Shown here: positions 46,186 to 57,905 of the stretch, piece by piece | Position numbering within the stretch: the stretch's first letter is position 1 | How the letters are laid out: every line of letters begins with the position of its first letter | Source: Utricularia gibba | Lineage: Eukaryota > Streptophyta > Magnoliopsida > Lamiales > Lentibulariaceae | DNA length: 64,000 bases | Assembly: GCA_002189035.1 (NCBI GenBank) | Contig: NEEC01000002.1 | Location: 4,673,001 to 4,737,000 of the forward strand | Direction: 5' to 3' | Program-made: the position numbers and the translations under genes | Notes under the pieces: model-generated | The model's database searches: none | What the model was told of the DNA's origin: nothing | Seen by the model: the letters and a program-made list of their open reading frames with translations, nothing else

Positions 46186-47507
46186 TGATAACACACATTT
46201 TATTATTGTTTTTAAGTTATAAACTTTAAATGTTTAATGATAAAATTATGTATTTTGATTATGATTTTTAATATTTTATTAATTGTAGTGTTATTTGTAT
46301 CTTTATGCATAATATAGACTAAATTAATGATTTAGTCTATATTACGACATCTAATGTTCTTCTAAGTGTTAGTGGTAGCATTATAAATTAAATTCAACTA
46401 GTTTGTATCCACAAGTGGATGGACACAAGCCATAAGTAGGAGGCATGATTAATAGTCAGCCACCCTCAGTTTGTAGGTTCAGGTCAAGAACAATACGGAT
46501 GTCAGGAACAGTGTACTTACTTTGGAAAATGAGAAAAAAAAAAGGAGTGAAGATATTTTTGGAGAGAGAGGAAGGAAGATAACACGACCAAACCGCAAGA
46601 GGGGGAGGAAGAACACAAAAGAAGGAAGAAGAAGACGATTTTCTAGAAGAAAAATCTAAAATATGAAGAATAAGCACCGAAACCCAATTCAATACTACTG
46701 TTCCACACTATGAACAGTAGCCAACGGATACAAAACACTTTATTTGCTTAGTTTGCTGAACAGTTTATTTTCGTTTACTGCTTGTTTGACAATGTTGAGG
46801 ATATTTTTTTCAATTTATGACTATAAAATCTTGTTTTATTTTCTATACATGAGTAGTTAAAACCTTAGAAATGCCTTAAGGTATAGAATGGTGATGTAGA
46901 GTTAGGGCTTATAATGCAATTGATCTTTGTTTCTTAGCTCTTATTTATATCATTTCATAGATAGACCTAAGGGGGAACATGTAGCTTCATAACTTAGATG
47001 CTTGATTTAGATGTAGACCAATAAATTAAGACGAGAATATTAGGTATTAGTCCAAGCTAGAATCAGTAGAATCGGATAGACCTAATTCTATATATTTTGC
47101 ATGCAGTTAGTTGGTGATGATATCAAGGATTATCTTAATATAATTAATGACCTGATTAGACTTAAGTTTTTTGGAGTTGTGAGTATATAAACATTGTAAA
47201 TTAAGTTAGGAACTTTAATACTATGTCACTTGCATTACCTTTAGACATCTTAGTATTAATTTGTAGTATAACCAGTATCTCTTATTTCCAACGTTGACTT
47301 GATCTTATTTATTGAAATTGTTTATTATTGTTAGTTTAAACAACGTTTATTCTAAACTCTGCATCTACTAAAACACTTTGTAATTATTAGCTCTTTGTGA
47401 TTGACCTAAAATTTCACTTTACATTTTGCATTTAATTTATATTTTTTGTTTACAAATTTATTTGATATTTTTTTGTTTACAAATTTATAAGGAATTTTCA
47501 TTTATTA
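46186..47507 (+). mobile_element. Solo LTR of the Athila-like family
   Basis: Starts TGATAACACACATTTTATT and ends TTTCATTTATTA (a degraded GTTTATCA). Flanking 5-mers are GAATC and GAGTC, one mismatch. The body shares CTTAGATGCTTGATTTAGA, ATAGACCTAATTCTATAT and AGCTCTTTGTGATTGACC with the 39.1-40.1 kb LTR. A 14-bp perfect hairpin (46311-46343) lies near the start. Confidence 0.78.
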
Positions 47508-47714
47508 GAGTCCCAAGGCATTACCTCCATCTCATCTTAGGCAACAATTGAGTTCAATGATTTATTGGTTTTATTTCTTATATTTTATCGCAGAACAAAA
47601 TTAATGTTAACTTAAACTTAATCTGTTAACCATGACAAAAACTAAAAGGATTGATTTTCACATAGTAAGCACATAACTCCTTATGTTCGTCACTAGTTCA
47701 CTATGCTCGTATTT

Positions 47715-47925
47715 TTCGTATAATTGATTATGAATTATATTTATAAATTTATTTGATAGAAGAATTTGTATTTTAATGACATTGCACAATTTTTGTTTAT
47801 TCATTATCGGGGAGCGATGTTTAATTGTTGTGTATTTCAGTTGATGTATTTGCATTCTTCTAATGCAAATAATCTTGTTTTTATCCAAAACTTGAGAGAG
47901 TTATCAGCAAGAAATGTATATTTAT
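47715..47925 (+). repeat. Athila-like LTR end, primer-site and leader fragment
   Basis: TTTGTTTATTCATTATCGGGGAGCG and the following bases match, in + orientation, the LTR end, primer site and leader seen inverted at 39030-39170. It continues into AAAACTTGAGAGAGTTATCA, which matches the start of the gag leader. The primer site is shortened. Everything downstream of the gag start is missing. Confidence 0.7.
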
Positions 47926-49711
47926 GATGGATAACCATACAAATTAAATTATATTCTAGATGAAAATAATATTTCTTATATGATTTTAGTATAAAAAATT
48001 GTATAATATATTATTAATATGAAATTAAGTATTTATGAAAATTTAAAATATTAATAAAATATATTATATATTTAAGTATATAAAATATTATTTATTTATT
48101 TATATAAGATATTATATTCAATAATTTAAAGTTATTTTAGAATATAATTATTATATTTAATTATTACTTTTTTATATTCAATTTCGTATATTATATTACA
48201 TTTTTAAAATAGAAATAATGTTTTTATTTTTTCAATTATTTTAATTTTTTTTAATAATTCATTTCTTATCTATTCTTAATGGTGGTGGAATAATTTATGG
48301 CAATATGATTAAAAAATAAAATGAACAGTAAAAGTAGGGTAAATTGTCAATATAAACATTTTAATGCAATTGTTTATTAAAATTGATTTATAAATGAGTT
48401 ATTATGCCAATTTAATATAGAATGTAGGATATTATACTAATTAATTCGCTTTAATATATCTCATCTTAAAAGTCGGCTCTTTGACAAGAGGTCTTGATGG
48501 CAACCCCGCCCCACTATCAGGTTTCAAGTTTAAATTAGTTGACCAAACGTTCATTTTTAAAGAAATGCGGGATGTGCTTTATTGCATTTTATGGAGTTAC
48601 AAGTACACACAAGGATGCGAAAATGTTTAATTTTAATATTATTTTTTTAATGTTGAGGAAAACTCTTTCAAATGTTAAATTGAAGTAAGATTATATTATT
48701 TTATTATATGTGTTTCTGAAAACTGAATTTCATTGTAGTAATTCATGGTTAAGGTTACGTTTGGGAAAATTATTTCAGAATTGATTTCAGTAAAAGTGAA
48801 AATTTTAATAAACTAAGAATTAATATATGCTTTCAAGTGTTTTTCTAAAATACTTATTGTGAAATAAATTCATACTTGGAGTATAAAAAATTTAAAAATA
48901 TATTTTTATAAATAAATAACATATTTATTTATATTTATTAATAATTATATTTTACAAATTTATAATTTTAAAATATTTTTTATATACTATTATAATTTAA
49001 AATTAAGATAATTAAATTATTTATCCAAAAAATATAAGTGTAATTTCAGTTTTATAATAATTTTAGAAAATCAATTCTTATAATCAATCTAATATCTCAT
49101 ACTATTTATAAAAATGAATTGATGCTCAAAAATTATGATAAAATTTGATATAAGTTTGTAAAATAGAATTGATTTGAATGATTTACAAACGTTGATTAAC
49201 CTTCAGAATTGAGAAAGGGGGTGCTTCCGCCTTCCCGTTGTGGATTTGTATCCTCTTCCAACTGCTTTCCAATATTGTGGATTCCGGGTAAGTCTTTGGA
49301 CCCATCTCCTTTTCTGTTCACAGTACCAAAAAGGCAAAATGCGCTAGGAAAAAAAGTTACCTTTTTGCACGTACGACGTCTTCGAGTGAACGCCGTGTGC
49401 ATCTCGAATCAAATACACGATCCTCTTTTGGTGTGCATATATGTGTGAAAGAGAGATATGTAGAGAATCTCATCCATTTTGAATTATGATTCTTTTGGTT
49501 GTGCCAGTGAGGAAACGGCTGTTTGACACTCGTTGTTTCGTCGATTTGGGAAATGGGGCTGCTTTTACAGATCTTGAAGGGAAAGGGGCTCCTGGTAGAA
49601 TCTCTGAGAGTCGGATCTTTTTCTCGGATGCGTGTATGAGAACTGTTTGATTTTTGTTGTTGCCGTGTTTCTGGGAGTATGCCATTGTTGCTGCTGTCAC
49701 GTATGTTGAGG
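47926..49711. other. AT-rich spacer and promoter/5' region of the IPC synthase gene
   Basis: 47.93-49.15 kb is extremely AT-rich. From about 49.2 kb composition becomes mixed and likely contains the promoter and 5' leader of the gene starting at 49712. The open frames at 49209-49448 (+) and 49470-49802 (-) show no known family. Confidence 0.5.
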
Positions 49712-51490
49712 ATGTCGTTTTACCGTGGCCGTGAGGCATCAAAGGTTTCTTTTCCCGCATCCCTTTTTCCTCTTTTTGTATACTCTTCGTAGTTTTTACC
49801 ATTCTTGCTGTTTTTGCATTCAGAAGCTGTGGAAGAGGTTCTGTGCGGAGATGGCAACGGAACTCAATCTTCTTGCTGAAAATTGGAAATATGTTTTGGG
49901 AGGTCTCATTTTCCAGGTTTGATCACACAAGATCTTGCTTTAAACCCCGCGAGTGATGAACACCAAATGTTTCTGCTTTCACAGTAAAAATGAAAATAGA
50001 TAATAATCACAAGTTAAAAGAACCACAAAAGCTTGTTGTTATTCCCAGTACATTCCAAGTAATTATGTAAGTGTGTTGATTCCGCCAGTACATTCATGGA
50101 CTAGCTGCCCGAGGTGTCCATTATCTGCATCGGCCGGGGCCAATTCTTCAGGATTGGGGGTTCTTTCTTCTTCCGGTAATGTTGGTTTATTTATCTGCAT
50201 CAGTAGAGTCAACTGAACCTCCATAACTGTAGCTCCGTTGTTATGCGACGGTGCTGATCTGCAGGAGCTTGGACAGGAGAAGGCCTACATCAGTGAAACT
50301 GTGTTCACCCTCATTTTTTTGTCTTTTGTTTTGGTGAGCTGCTCTCATTCTTACCTAAGTGCAAGCTTGTAAATTTCCCTTGGCTTCTGAGGGCTTATGA
50401 TGCTTCCAACAGTGGACTTTCCATCCCTTCATATTAAAAGTCAAGAAGTTCTACACTGTCCATATATGGTGCAGAATCTTGGCATTCTTGGTTGTAAGTT
50501 TGAAAACATGCTCAGCTCATTATACAACGTCAGCCAATTTCCGGTAACATCTGTGGGATCTTGATCACAGGCTTGTCAGTTTCTTCGCATCATAACATTT
50601 TATTCCACACAACTTCCAGGTCCTAACTATCACTGTCGAGAGGTGGAACCATTTTCTTCATTCTTGGGTTGCTGTGCTCCCATTGTTTCCACTGACGCCT
50701 CTTGAATGTTGCAGGGCTCAATGCTAGCTTCGCTGCCCCATCCAGACAGCGTGTTTGAAGTTCTACTGCTTAACTGTGAGTCTTTTGAACTTCTGCATCC
50801 TCATCTTCTACTTCTAATATGTAATTGCAGCTCATTTCTTCTGCATTCTTCGACCACAGTTCCACGAGGCGTGCTATACGGTTGCGGAGATCTGATCTTC
50901 TCTTCACACATGATATTCTCTCTTGTCTTTGTGCTGACTTACAACAAGTATGGGACTAACAGGTAGGTAATATGCTCATGCCTTCATCTGCATCCATGGT
51001 GTAGTACGGCTGTTGCTTGTTTTCACAGTTTTGTAAAGCTTGCTGCTTGGCTCACTGTAATCTTCCAAAGCCTGCTGATTGTTGCATCTCGCAAACACTA
51101 CACCGTTGACATCGTTGTGGCATGGTATGATGTTATTGTAGCCTATTTGTTGAGTTGGGTTTCGAATCACGTGCTGGATCTCCTGTAGGTACACTGTGAA
51201 CTTGGTTGTATTCTTTCTTGACAGAAAGCTTCCTGGTAAGCTGAGTTCATGTACTCCATGAGACGCCATCCTTTCTGGATATCAACTCTTGGCTTTTGAT
51301 TGCAGAACTACCTGATCGTTCCACTGCACTGTTCCTTCCGGTGGTGCGGAGCAAGTCGAAAGAGGAGGAGCTACACAAAATCTTGAACGGGAAATCAGCT
51401 GATTTTCAGCTACCGAGAAACGGAAGGATAGTGTGTGAAACAAATGTTGCCAAGGGGAAAATGGAGAGAATGATTTGTAGGTTTATGTAA
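49712..51490 (+). CDS. IPCS: Phosphatidylinositol:ceramide inositolphosphotransferase (IPC synthase), 11 exons, 307 aa
   Basis: Golgi/TGN membrane enzyme that moves phosphoinositol from phosphatidylinositol to ceramide, making inositolphosphorylceramide (plant IPCS1-3, ERH1). Exons: 49712-49744, 49827-49916 (or from 49824), 50089-50175, 50265-50333, 50413-50493, 50571-50642, 50715-50775, 50860-50962, 51029-51124, 51189-51235, 51306-51490. All joins keep frame; 307 residues against about 305 in Arabidopsis. It opens [11 protein letters not shown] then LWKRFCAE, followed by [15 protein letters not shown] and [26 protein letters not shown] ends at 145. The catalytic His/His/Asp set typical of this family is in [10 protein letters not shown] (His181) and SRKHYTVD (His222, Asp226). 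About six membrane helices are visible by hydrophobicity. The C-terminal tail is polar and less conserved. Confidence 0.94.
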
Positions 51491-52026
51491 GAGCTTATAG
51501 AGGAGTCGATGGAACAAGCAGATAGAGGAGTTCATGTTTTAGGGCTTAAAAAGCCCCTCTTTTTAACACTTGAAAATATCCGAAGCAGCCGCCATGTCGT
51601 AGTTGGGAGTTGCAGCATCAATCCACATAAAACAAGCTCATATGTTCTTGAATGGCTCTTTTTTTATCTAAAAGATCAATGATGAAACTCTTAACTCGCA
51701 TCTAATATCTCATCCGAATGTCATACCAGAGGACTTGCCCTGTTCAGGAGAAGGTTTGCCTCTTAGGTAGGTATATCTGTACATGAGAAACCATACTTGG
51801 AGCAACTCACAGCAAGGAGATTTGATCAATGACAAGAAAGCAAACACATCTACTTTCCACGACAAAGTAAATGTATATCAAACGAGGAATGGTAACTGCC
51901 TCTTCAAATTTATTATCTCCCCAAACTTATTGAAGCAGGAACATTAGAACGGGTTTCACTATTTAAAATCACAGACTTTTTTCATGGATGGAGAACCATT
52001 ATTACAAAGAGAAAGCTTAAGATCAA
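51491..52026. other. Convergent 3' flanks of IPC synthase and TIM10
   Basis: Holds the 3' UTRs of two genes that face each other. No further coding sequence or RNA gene is evident. Confidence 0.55.
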
Positions 52027-52653
52027 TCACACTGATGGACGGCTATTGCCTAGAAGCTGTCCAACCAAGTTAGTTACCTGAAATCCAGAGTTGCGAATGG
52101 ATTCATCAACATGGATAATGCGTAACATAAAACTCTGGAAATGATGCAAATCGTTCACCTGCCAATACTTTGAAACACAGCGGTCGATGCAACTGTTCTC
52201 ACCCATGTTCAACTCGGAGTCCTTGTACCTGAGGAATGAATCAACTCCCGGTGACTAAGCACAAGCAACAAATGAAAGCCTCGCACCTGATGCAGATACA
52301 AAATAGTTATAGAACAGGAGAATTTGCACAATACGTACTTGTTGTCCACACATTTGTTGAAACATGTGTGCGTCAGTCTGTATGAAAATTGGAGGTAAAG
52401 AGACGTCAGAATGCACATTAGGAACAAAAGGCGGGCAACTCAAGATTCAAAACTTACTTGTTAAACATATCAACCCTATACTCCATCTCCTTCTCCATCA
52501 TCCCGATTATCTACATAGCACAAAATTCAAAGAGAAATCAAAGAAATTACGATATAACTTTGGCACAAATGCACCAATTTCTGCATAAAAGACGATGAAT
52601 GCCTGTTCCCTCTCGAAAGCCGTTGGCGCCGCCGGAGGGATATTTGGAGCCAT
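52027..52653 (-). CDS. TIM10: Mitochondrial import chaperone Tim10 (5 exons, 87 aa)
   Basis: Small Tim protein of the intermembrane space; with Tim9 it escorts hydrophobic carrier precursors to the inner membrane. Exons (-): 52653-52603, 52510-52458, 52377-52339, 52228-52159, 52077-52027. The twin CX3C motifs are CFNKC (40-44) and CIDRC (61-65). EKEMEYRVDMFNKL, LNMGENSCIDRCVSKYWQV and the terminal GQLLGNSRPSV are near-identical to plant Tim10. Length is in the family range (about 83-87). The end of exon 1 is uncertain: a GC donor at 52602 gives 87 aa with the expected spacing between EQ and EKEMEYR, whereas a GT donor at 52593 gives 90 aa with three extra residues but keeps an AF dipeptide found in Arabidopsis. 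Confidence 0.92.
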
Positions 52654-53177
52654 CACTCTACGCTGCGGAACGCGACTCTGGTTCCTGCGATTCAGAGAAG
52701 AGTCTCCGATAAACCCTAAGCCTAGTTTTTATTTCATTATAGATAGTAAATAAATAAATAAATTGAAATAAAAATAATCACACGAACCTTGACGCGGCGC
52801 CTGACGGACGAATAACTCCTCCGACTTTGTTAGTAGTGCCACGACGGCAATATGTGGCAGCTGGCTAGCTCGCTCGCGTCAAATTGTTTGATTCCCAACG
52901 TGGACAACTCAATAGTACTGATTTGAAACTATTCTAAAAACAAAACAAAAAAAATCATATTTTGTATTTTATTTTATGTTTATACCATTTGAGAACACGA
53001 TATATTTATTCTACTTTTTTTTCCACACCTGTTTTTTTATTCTAGACCTGTTTTTTATTCTACTTTTTTTTGTTATAGTATATTATTTAATTCAACGTAT
53101 TATAATGGAATAATCGTGTAAAACTAGTGTCAGAACAAGGCCGGAGCAGGTAATGAAAAAGCAAATCGCCGGCATTC
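52654..53177. other. TIM10 promoter region and 3' flank of the RING-CH gene
   Basis: Two - strand genes lie head-to-tail here. A low-complexity T-rich stretch with repeated TATTCTA words covers about 52975-53080. No gene is seen. Confidence 0.5.
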
Positions 53178-53904
53178 TCAGGACGGGATATTGAAATGGA
53201 AGAGCCAGGAAATTACAAACGCGAATACCATGCACGCTAGTAGAAAATTCAGAAACCGGTGGCCGTTAAAGGAACTCGCGGCCTCCGTCGCCGCCGCCGC
53301 CGTCACCGTAACTGTAGCCGCGCTACTACTCTCGTTGTTCCCAGCCACGCAGTCATTAATGCTGGCGACGTTTCTCGCCACCGAATTGCAGATTTCGCAG
53401 GTCCTGCCAAACACAAGGAGGAGCAAAATAAAGGACTCGGAAGGTGTGGGGACTCGTGAATGACATTGGAGGACAGTTTTTTTACTTGTTTCCTCTGATT
53501 TTGAACCAAGTTTCAGCGCATTGCTTATGGGCAGTGGCTAAATCATCTTTACAAGAACAACCCAACTCAATGGCCGCGCCACTCACCAAACTCAGATGAC
53601 AAATCCTACAGTTCCTATCAATCCTTGTCAAATCCACCATTTTCGAAACTCCCTTCACCCCCATTTCCAAATCCTCCTCATCATCAAAAATCTCAGCCTC
53701 ACTCCCCAAACTGCAGTCATCGTAACAGCAATCTCCATCAGCAGTGGAGAAGGTGGAGAAGAAATGAGAGTTACAAGAACCCTCGTCTGCATCGGAGAAA
53801 CAGCTACCGCCACCACCCTGCTCCTCCTGCTCCCCAACTTCACCGTCGCCGGAGATACAACAGCCGCATTCCAAATCTCTGCAGAACATTCCTGGATCAG
53901 CCAT
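53178..53904 (-). CDS. RING-CH (RINGv) membrane-anchored E3 ubiquitin ligase-like protein (2 exons, 214 aa)
   Basis: Predicted MARCH-type ligase. Exons (-): 53904-53486 and 53403-53178, joined in frame. An acidic, Cys/Gly/Ser-rich N-terminal half precedes the C4HC3 RING-variant: Cys99 and Cys102 (CRICH), Cys116 and Cys118 (GCSC), His126, Cys129, the conserved Trp133, then Cys142 and Cys145 (CEIC). The intron splits the finger just before the last Cys pair. An Ala/Thr/Ser-rich linker leads to one C-terminal membrane helix (about 190-208) and a short tail. An upstream in-frame ATG at 53940 would add 12 residues; MADPG is preferred as the more usual start. Two other Cys pairs near the N-terminus (CGCC, CC) are not part of the finger. 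Confidence 0.88.
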
Positions 53905-56900
53905 TTTATTCAAGACCCAGAAGAGGAAATGCTCTTTCAAGGCTTCAAAAAAAAAAAAAAAGAATCTTGATCATCAGATTTCAGAACCCCATTTGGATCA
54001 GATGAAAACACCAGAAAGTGGATTCTGGTGATCTAGCCTGAAACACAATACAGTGTCGAACGCAGGCGCTGCATCAGCGATAATGATGATAGTGGTGGGA
54101 AAGAATAAAGAATCGAAATAGAGAAGAAAACAGAAAACGAAAGAAGACAAGAGAAGCCACTAGTAAAAATTTCTGAAGAGCAGGCGAAGATATAGAGACA
54201 AATTCAACAGGCGTCTGGCGGAACCGGCCACGGGAGGTTCCCTTTTTCTGGAGCACTTAGATCCCACCTCCCACTTACTTTTTTTAACGTATCCTATATA
54301 TTCTTTGGATAAGATTTTTTTTATGACAAAATTTACTTAGTTAATTAATGAATGCCACTTGTCTATATTTTACTATATTTTTTAAACTTTTTTTAATAAT
54401 ATGATTTAAAATCAATGGATTTATGTGTAATAGTATTCGTTAGTAATATGATGAATGATTGATGGCTGAGCACGATACCTATTTGTGAGATGCATTTGAA
54501 CTCTATCAACATATCATAACCCCCGGTTCAAATGAAAAATGAAATGATATTTTATTTAAGTGATATTTATAAATTGCATAGAATTTTATTTTTGATTAAT
54601 AATTATTTAACTATAATGTGAGAGAAATATTATGTTTTAAGAAGATGAGATCAATAACTCAACTTAAAGATTCAAAAAGTAATATTTTTCAAATCTCAAT
54701 TTGCATAATATTTCATTTATTGTGTTTCTTTCTCAATGATTTCCATCAAATAAAAAATGGTCAGAAAAGCCAAAGTTATTCTATTCCAAAGTGTAAAAGT
54801 GTTCGGCTCTACCTCTTTCTTGACTGAGCGGTGCAGGCAGCATGAGAAGCAGAGGATCCGAGTGTTAATTTGTGAAATAACTTTAGCAAAATATCATTTG
54901 GGCATATGTTTGTTTGCAATATACTCTGTATGTTTTTCTGTAGAATTGTTTTCTATTCTTTAATACCAATTCGAATTTTGTGTTATGCATATCAATTCAA
55001 TTAGATGATAAGTTATTGATAAACGAAAAATCCATTCATAGTGTAAAATATTAAAATTATTGTATTAAATAAATTTATAAAACTTATTTTTTAACAAATA
55101 CAAATCAAAATAGATTGTATATTAGAATTAGACTCGATTAAAAGAAGTTAGGTACTTGTTACATTAATATTAATACATTATATTTGTCATGATAAGAAAT
55201 TAACTTTAACCTAGAACTAATAAAATATGAACACTATTTACGGAAAATACATGTGATGAAATAAATTAAATTAAAATGCGAAAAAAAATAAATGAGACAT
55301 CTTAAGGTTCTAAAAATGAAATACTCATCATTATTTTGGTTTCAATCAAATGTAAACTAGTTTTATCTTAAGTCCATCTAAATCTTCTTTCTATTTTAAT
55401 TTTAATTTTAACTTACTACTAGTTAGACTTTGTTTGGATAAACATATTAATCTTACTCTCCCTCTCAAAAGTAAAAAATTTCAGTTATGAACTAAGAGAC
55501 AAAAAGATAGAATGAAAATAAAGACAAATATTTCCATAATGTCAAGAGATGAAAAGAAAAGATAATAATAAGCTAAACAAAAACAGTTTGAAATGAGAAC
55601 CAACCAAGAGTAGTGTTGTTGTGATTGGTTGCTTGTTTAGGTGAGTTAAAAATCTTATTCTGTTTCAGGGTATTCGTCTGGATTATTCTACGTCCAAGTT
55701 CCTCTCCACCGGGTTGTTTTTCTCGGGGTTGCTCTTCTTTTTTTCTTCTCACCTTTTTTATTTTTTTTTTCATCTAGCAACATTGATTAAATTGGAACAC
55801 GACTGAATAGCAATATTATAGTTATTATCAAGCAGATGTGACCTCATCTACTTAAATAATTATTGTCATTTACATTAAAAGTAAGGATAGGGACGGATAT
55901 TTTTTTTAGTCAGAAAACCCACTCATAGTAATCACAGATTTACTGCGCATCCACGATAAATACTGCTGGTAGATCAAAATATGAGACCCGCATATTTTGC
56001 AAAAGAGGGTTTGGGTGTGACTAAGGCGGCCAAGGGAAGCAGCTTAGCGCCCCGGTATTTCATACAGCGGAGTGCACACTGATTCCACAGATTCAAGTCT
56101 GTGGTTTGTTGAGCATGGAATACGATGTGAGCATTCAAGTCTAGTCACAATGAAAGCAAAAAGGATAGCCTTTTGGGATTGGATTTACACACGGGATAGT
56201 TTTGACGTCAGGATAGGAATCAAGTGGATTAATTAAAGTAATTCAGGATATTTGATGAGTTTATGTTTATTTGGGTATTTTAAATTATATAATGTATTTA
56301 AAATTCTTTTCTCTCATCTCCAAACCAAAGGTTACGGTTTTACAATTACCTCATCACATGCACTGGCAATTGCGATTTTTTTATTTCTACTTTTGTTTTG
56401 TTTTAAAAAAGCAAAATGTCAATTCATTTTGCGAAGAGAAATGTTTTTACTCACCATAAAAAACTCCAAAGCTTGCACTAAGCCAATAATGAAAGATGCA
56501 ACTCCTCACATTTGGTAAGATATTTACCAAATACGGTGACTCCCCACTTCCCACATAACACCAGAAAAAAGTATGTATTAAGTTTCAGGACGTAGCGAGT
56601 TGAAGGTTGCCATATCCGCTACTCGCATAGTAGTTGGGGGTTGACATTGCTTCACCACTATTTCTAAATCCGGTCTTGGATTAACTTCCTTTCTCAATAA
56701 CAAGTATTCCCAATGAAATCAAGTGTTTACTTCAAAGAGGGGGAGGAGGTGAGGGACACATGATTCTTCCATTCTTTTGATTGCCTTCTTACCAATCCTT
56801 CTACTTGTTGCATCTGTGCAATCATTGCTGCAACTTGCATCTGTCTCCCGTGGCGTGTTCGACAGTGCATTAGAAGATGGAAAATGAAGATTGCACTTCT

Positions 56901-57040
56901 GACGTCTATTTCGTGTACAAGGAGAGGAGACCCACCAGAGTGAGGCAAGCAAACCATCAAGACAAATGGAGGGAAATAAAACTTCACGCCGAAACTGGCC
57001 AACCAGTGGTGTCATAAATGCAAGAAGAGTTATGAAAACC
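53905..57040. other. RING-CH gene upstream region and long AT-rich spacer
   Basis: 53.9-54.26 kb probably holds the 5' UTR and promoter of the RING-CH gene, with a 15-A run near 53947-53961. 54.3-56.5 kb is AT-rich without any supported gene. 56.6-57.04 kb has a more even composition and two overlapping - strand frames (56719-57042 and 56727-57002). I recognise neither and do not call them. Confidence 0.5.
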
Positions 57041-57474
57041 ACAACTTAAATAATATCCAACACATTTTCTTTATTTTCGATTAATTAATGCTTATATTAA
57101 AAATTTAAATTTAGTTTCTAATGATTCTAAAAAAATAAATTAAGAATTTTTTTTAAAATATATAGATGAAGTATACAAAAAATCCAATCCAATCAAAGTT
57201 ATTTTTAATATATTATGATTCTAATATCTAAAAAATTATGCAGCACTATTATAATATATGTAGATAGATTTTTAATGCAAAATAACATATCCCACACATA
57301 AGAAAGTTGTTGAAAATATTCACTTTAGCATATAGTGAAATATATCTCTTCACAAAATATTTTCAATTTTATTTTACCCAATAACTTATGATCATATCTT
57401 CTCTGTGACTTATAATCATATCCCATTTGATAATTTATAATGTCATTTCATTTAATAATTATAATCACATCTTG

Positions 57475-57905
57475 TTAATTGATATTTGATAAACAATTTT
57501 GTATTGTTTTAAAACATAATTTTATATCAATTTGTAGGGTTATTTTTACATTCATGTGTTTTATCTTTTCATTATTTTTTATTGATATTACATCTTTTAA
57601 ATAAATTTAATATTTTTTAAGAGAATGTGTATTTTGTAGATTTTTTACTATATTATCATATCAATTTGAAGAAAAATCATGATTTAACAATTTATGAGAT
57701 TGAGAGTTGATAAGTGATTTTGTGTCGTTCCAAAACATGTTCTTCCACTACTTTTGAGTGTTGTTTTTACTTATCTTAAACTCCACTTTCTCATTATTCT
57801 CAATTGATTTTTCATCTTTCACACTACTTTGATCTTTTTGGAGATAAAGTGTATTTTTTGAATTTTTAGGGTACTTTTGGATCAATTTGAGGAGAAATCA
57901 AGACC
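57475..57905 (+). repeat. Diverged direct duplication of about 210-220 bp
   Basis: 57475-57690 and 57700-57905 align in order: TGATAAACAATTTTGTATTG against TGATAAGTGATTTTGTGTCG; TTTATTGATATTACATCTTT against CAATTGATTTTTCATCTTTC; GTGTATTTTGTAGATTTTTT against GTGTATTTTTTGAATTTTTA; ATCAATTTGAAGAAAAATCA against ATCAATTTGAGGAGAAATCA. The second copy may be the start of an LTR-like sequence that runs on to about 58.95 kb. Confidence 0.6.

Noticed and set aside
56719-57042. 107- and 91-codon - frames
   Set aside because: Two overlapping frames of equal quality with no known motif; chance opening in a GC-richer patch.
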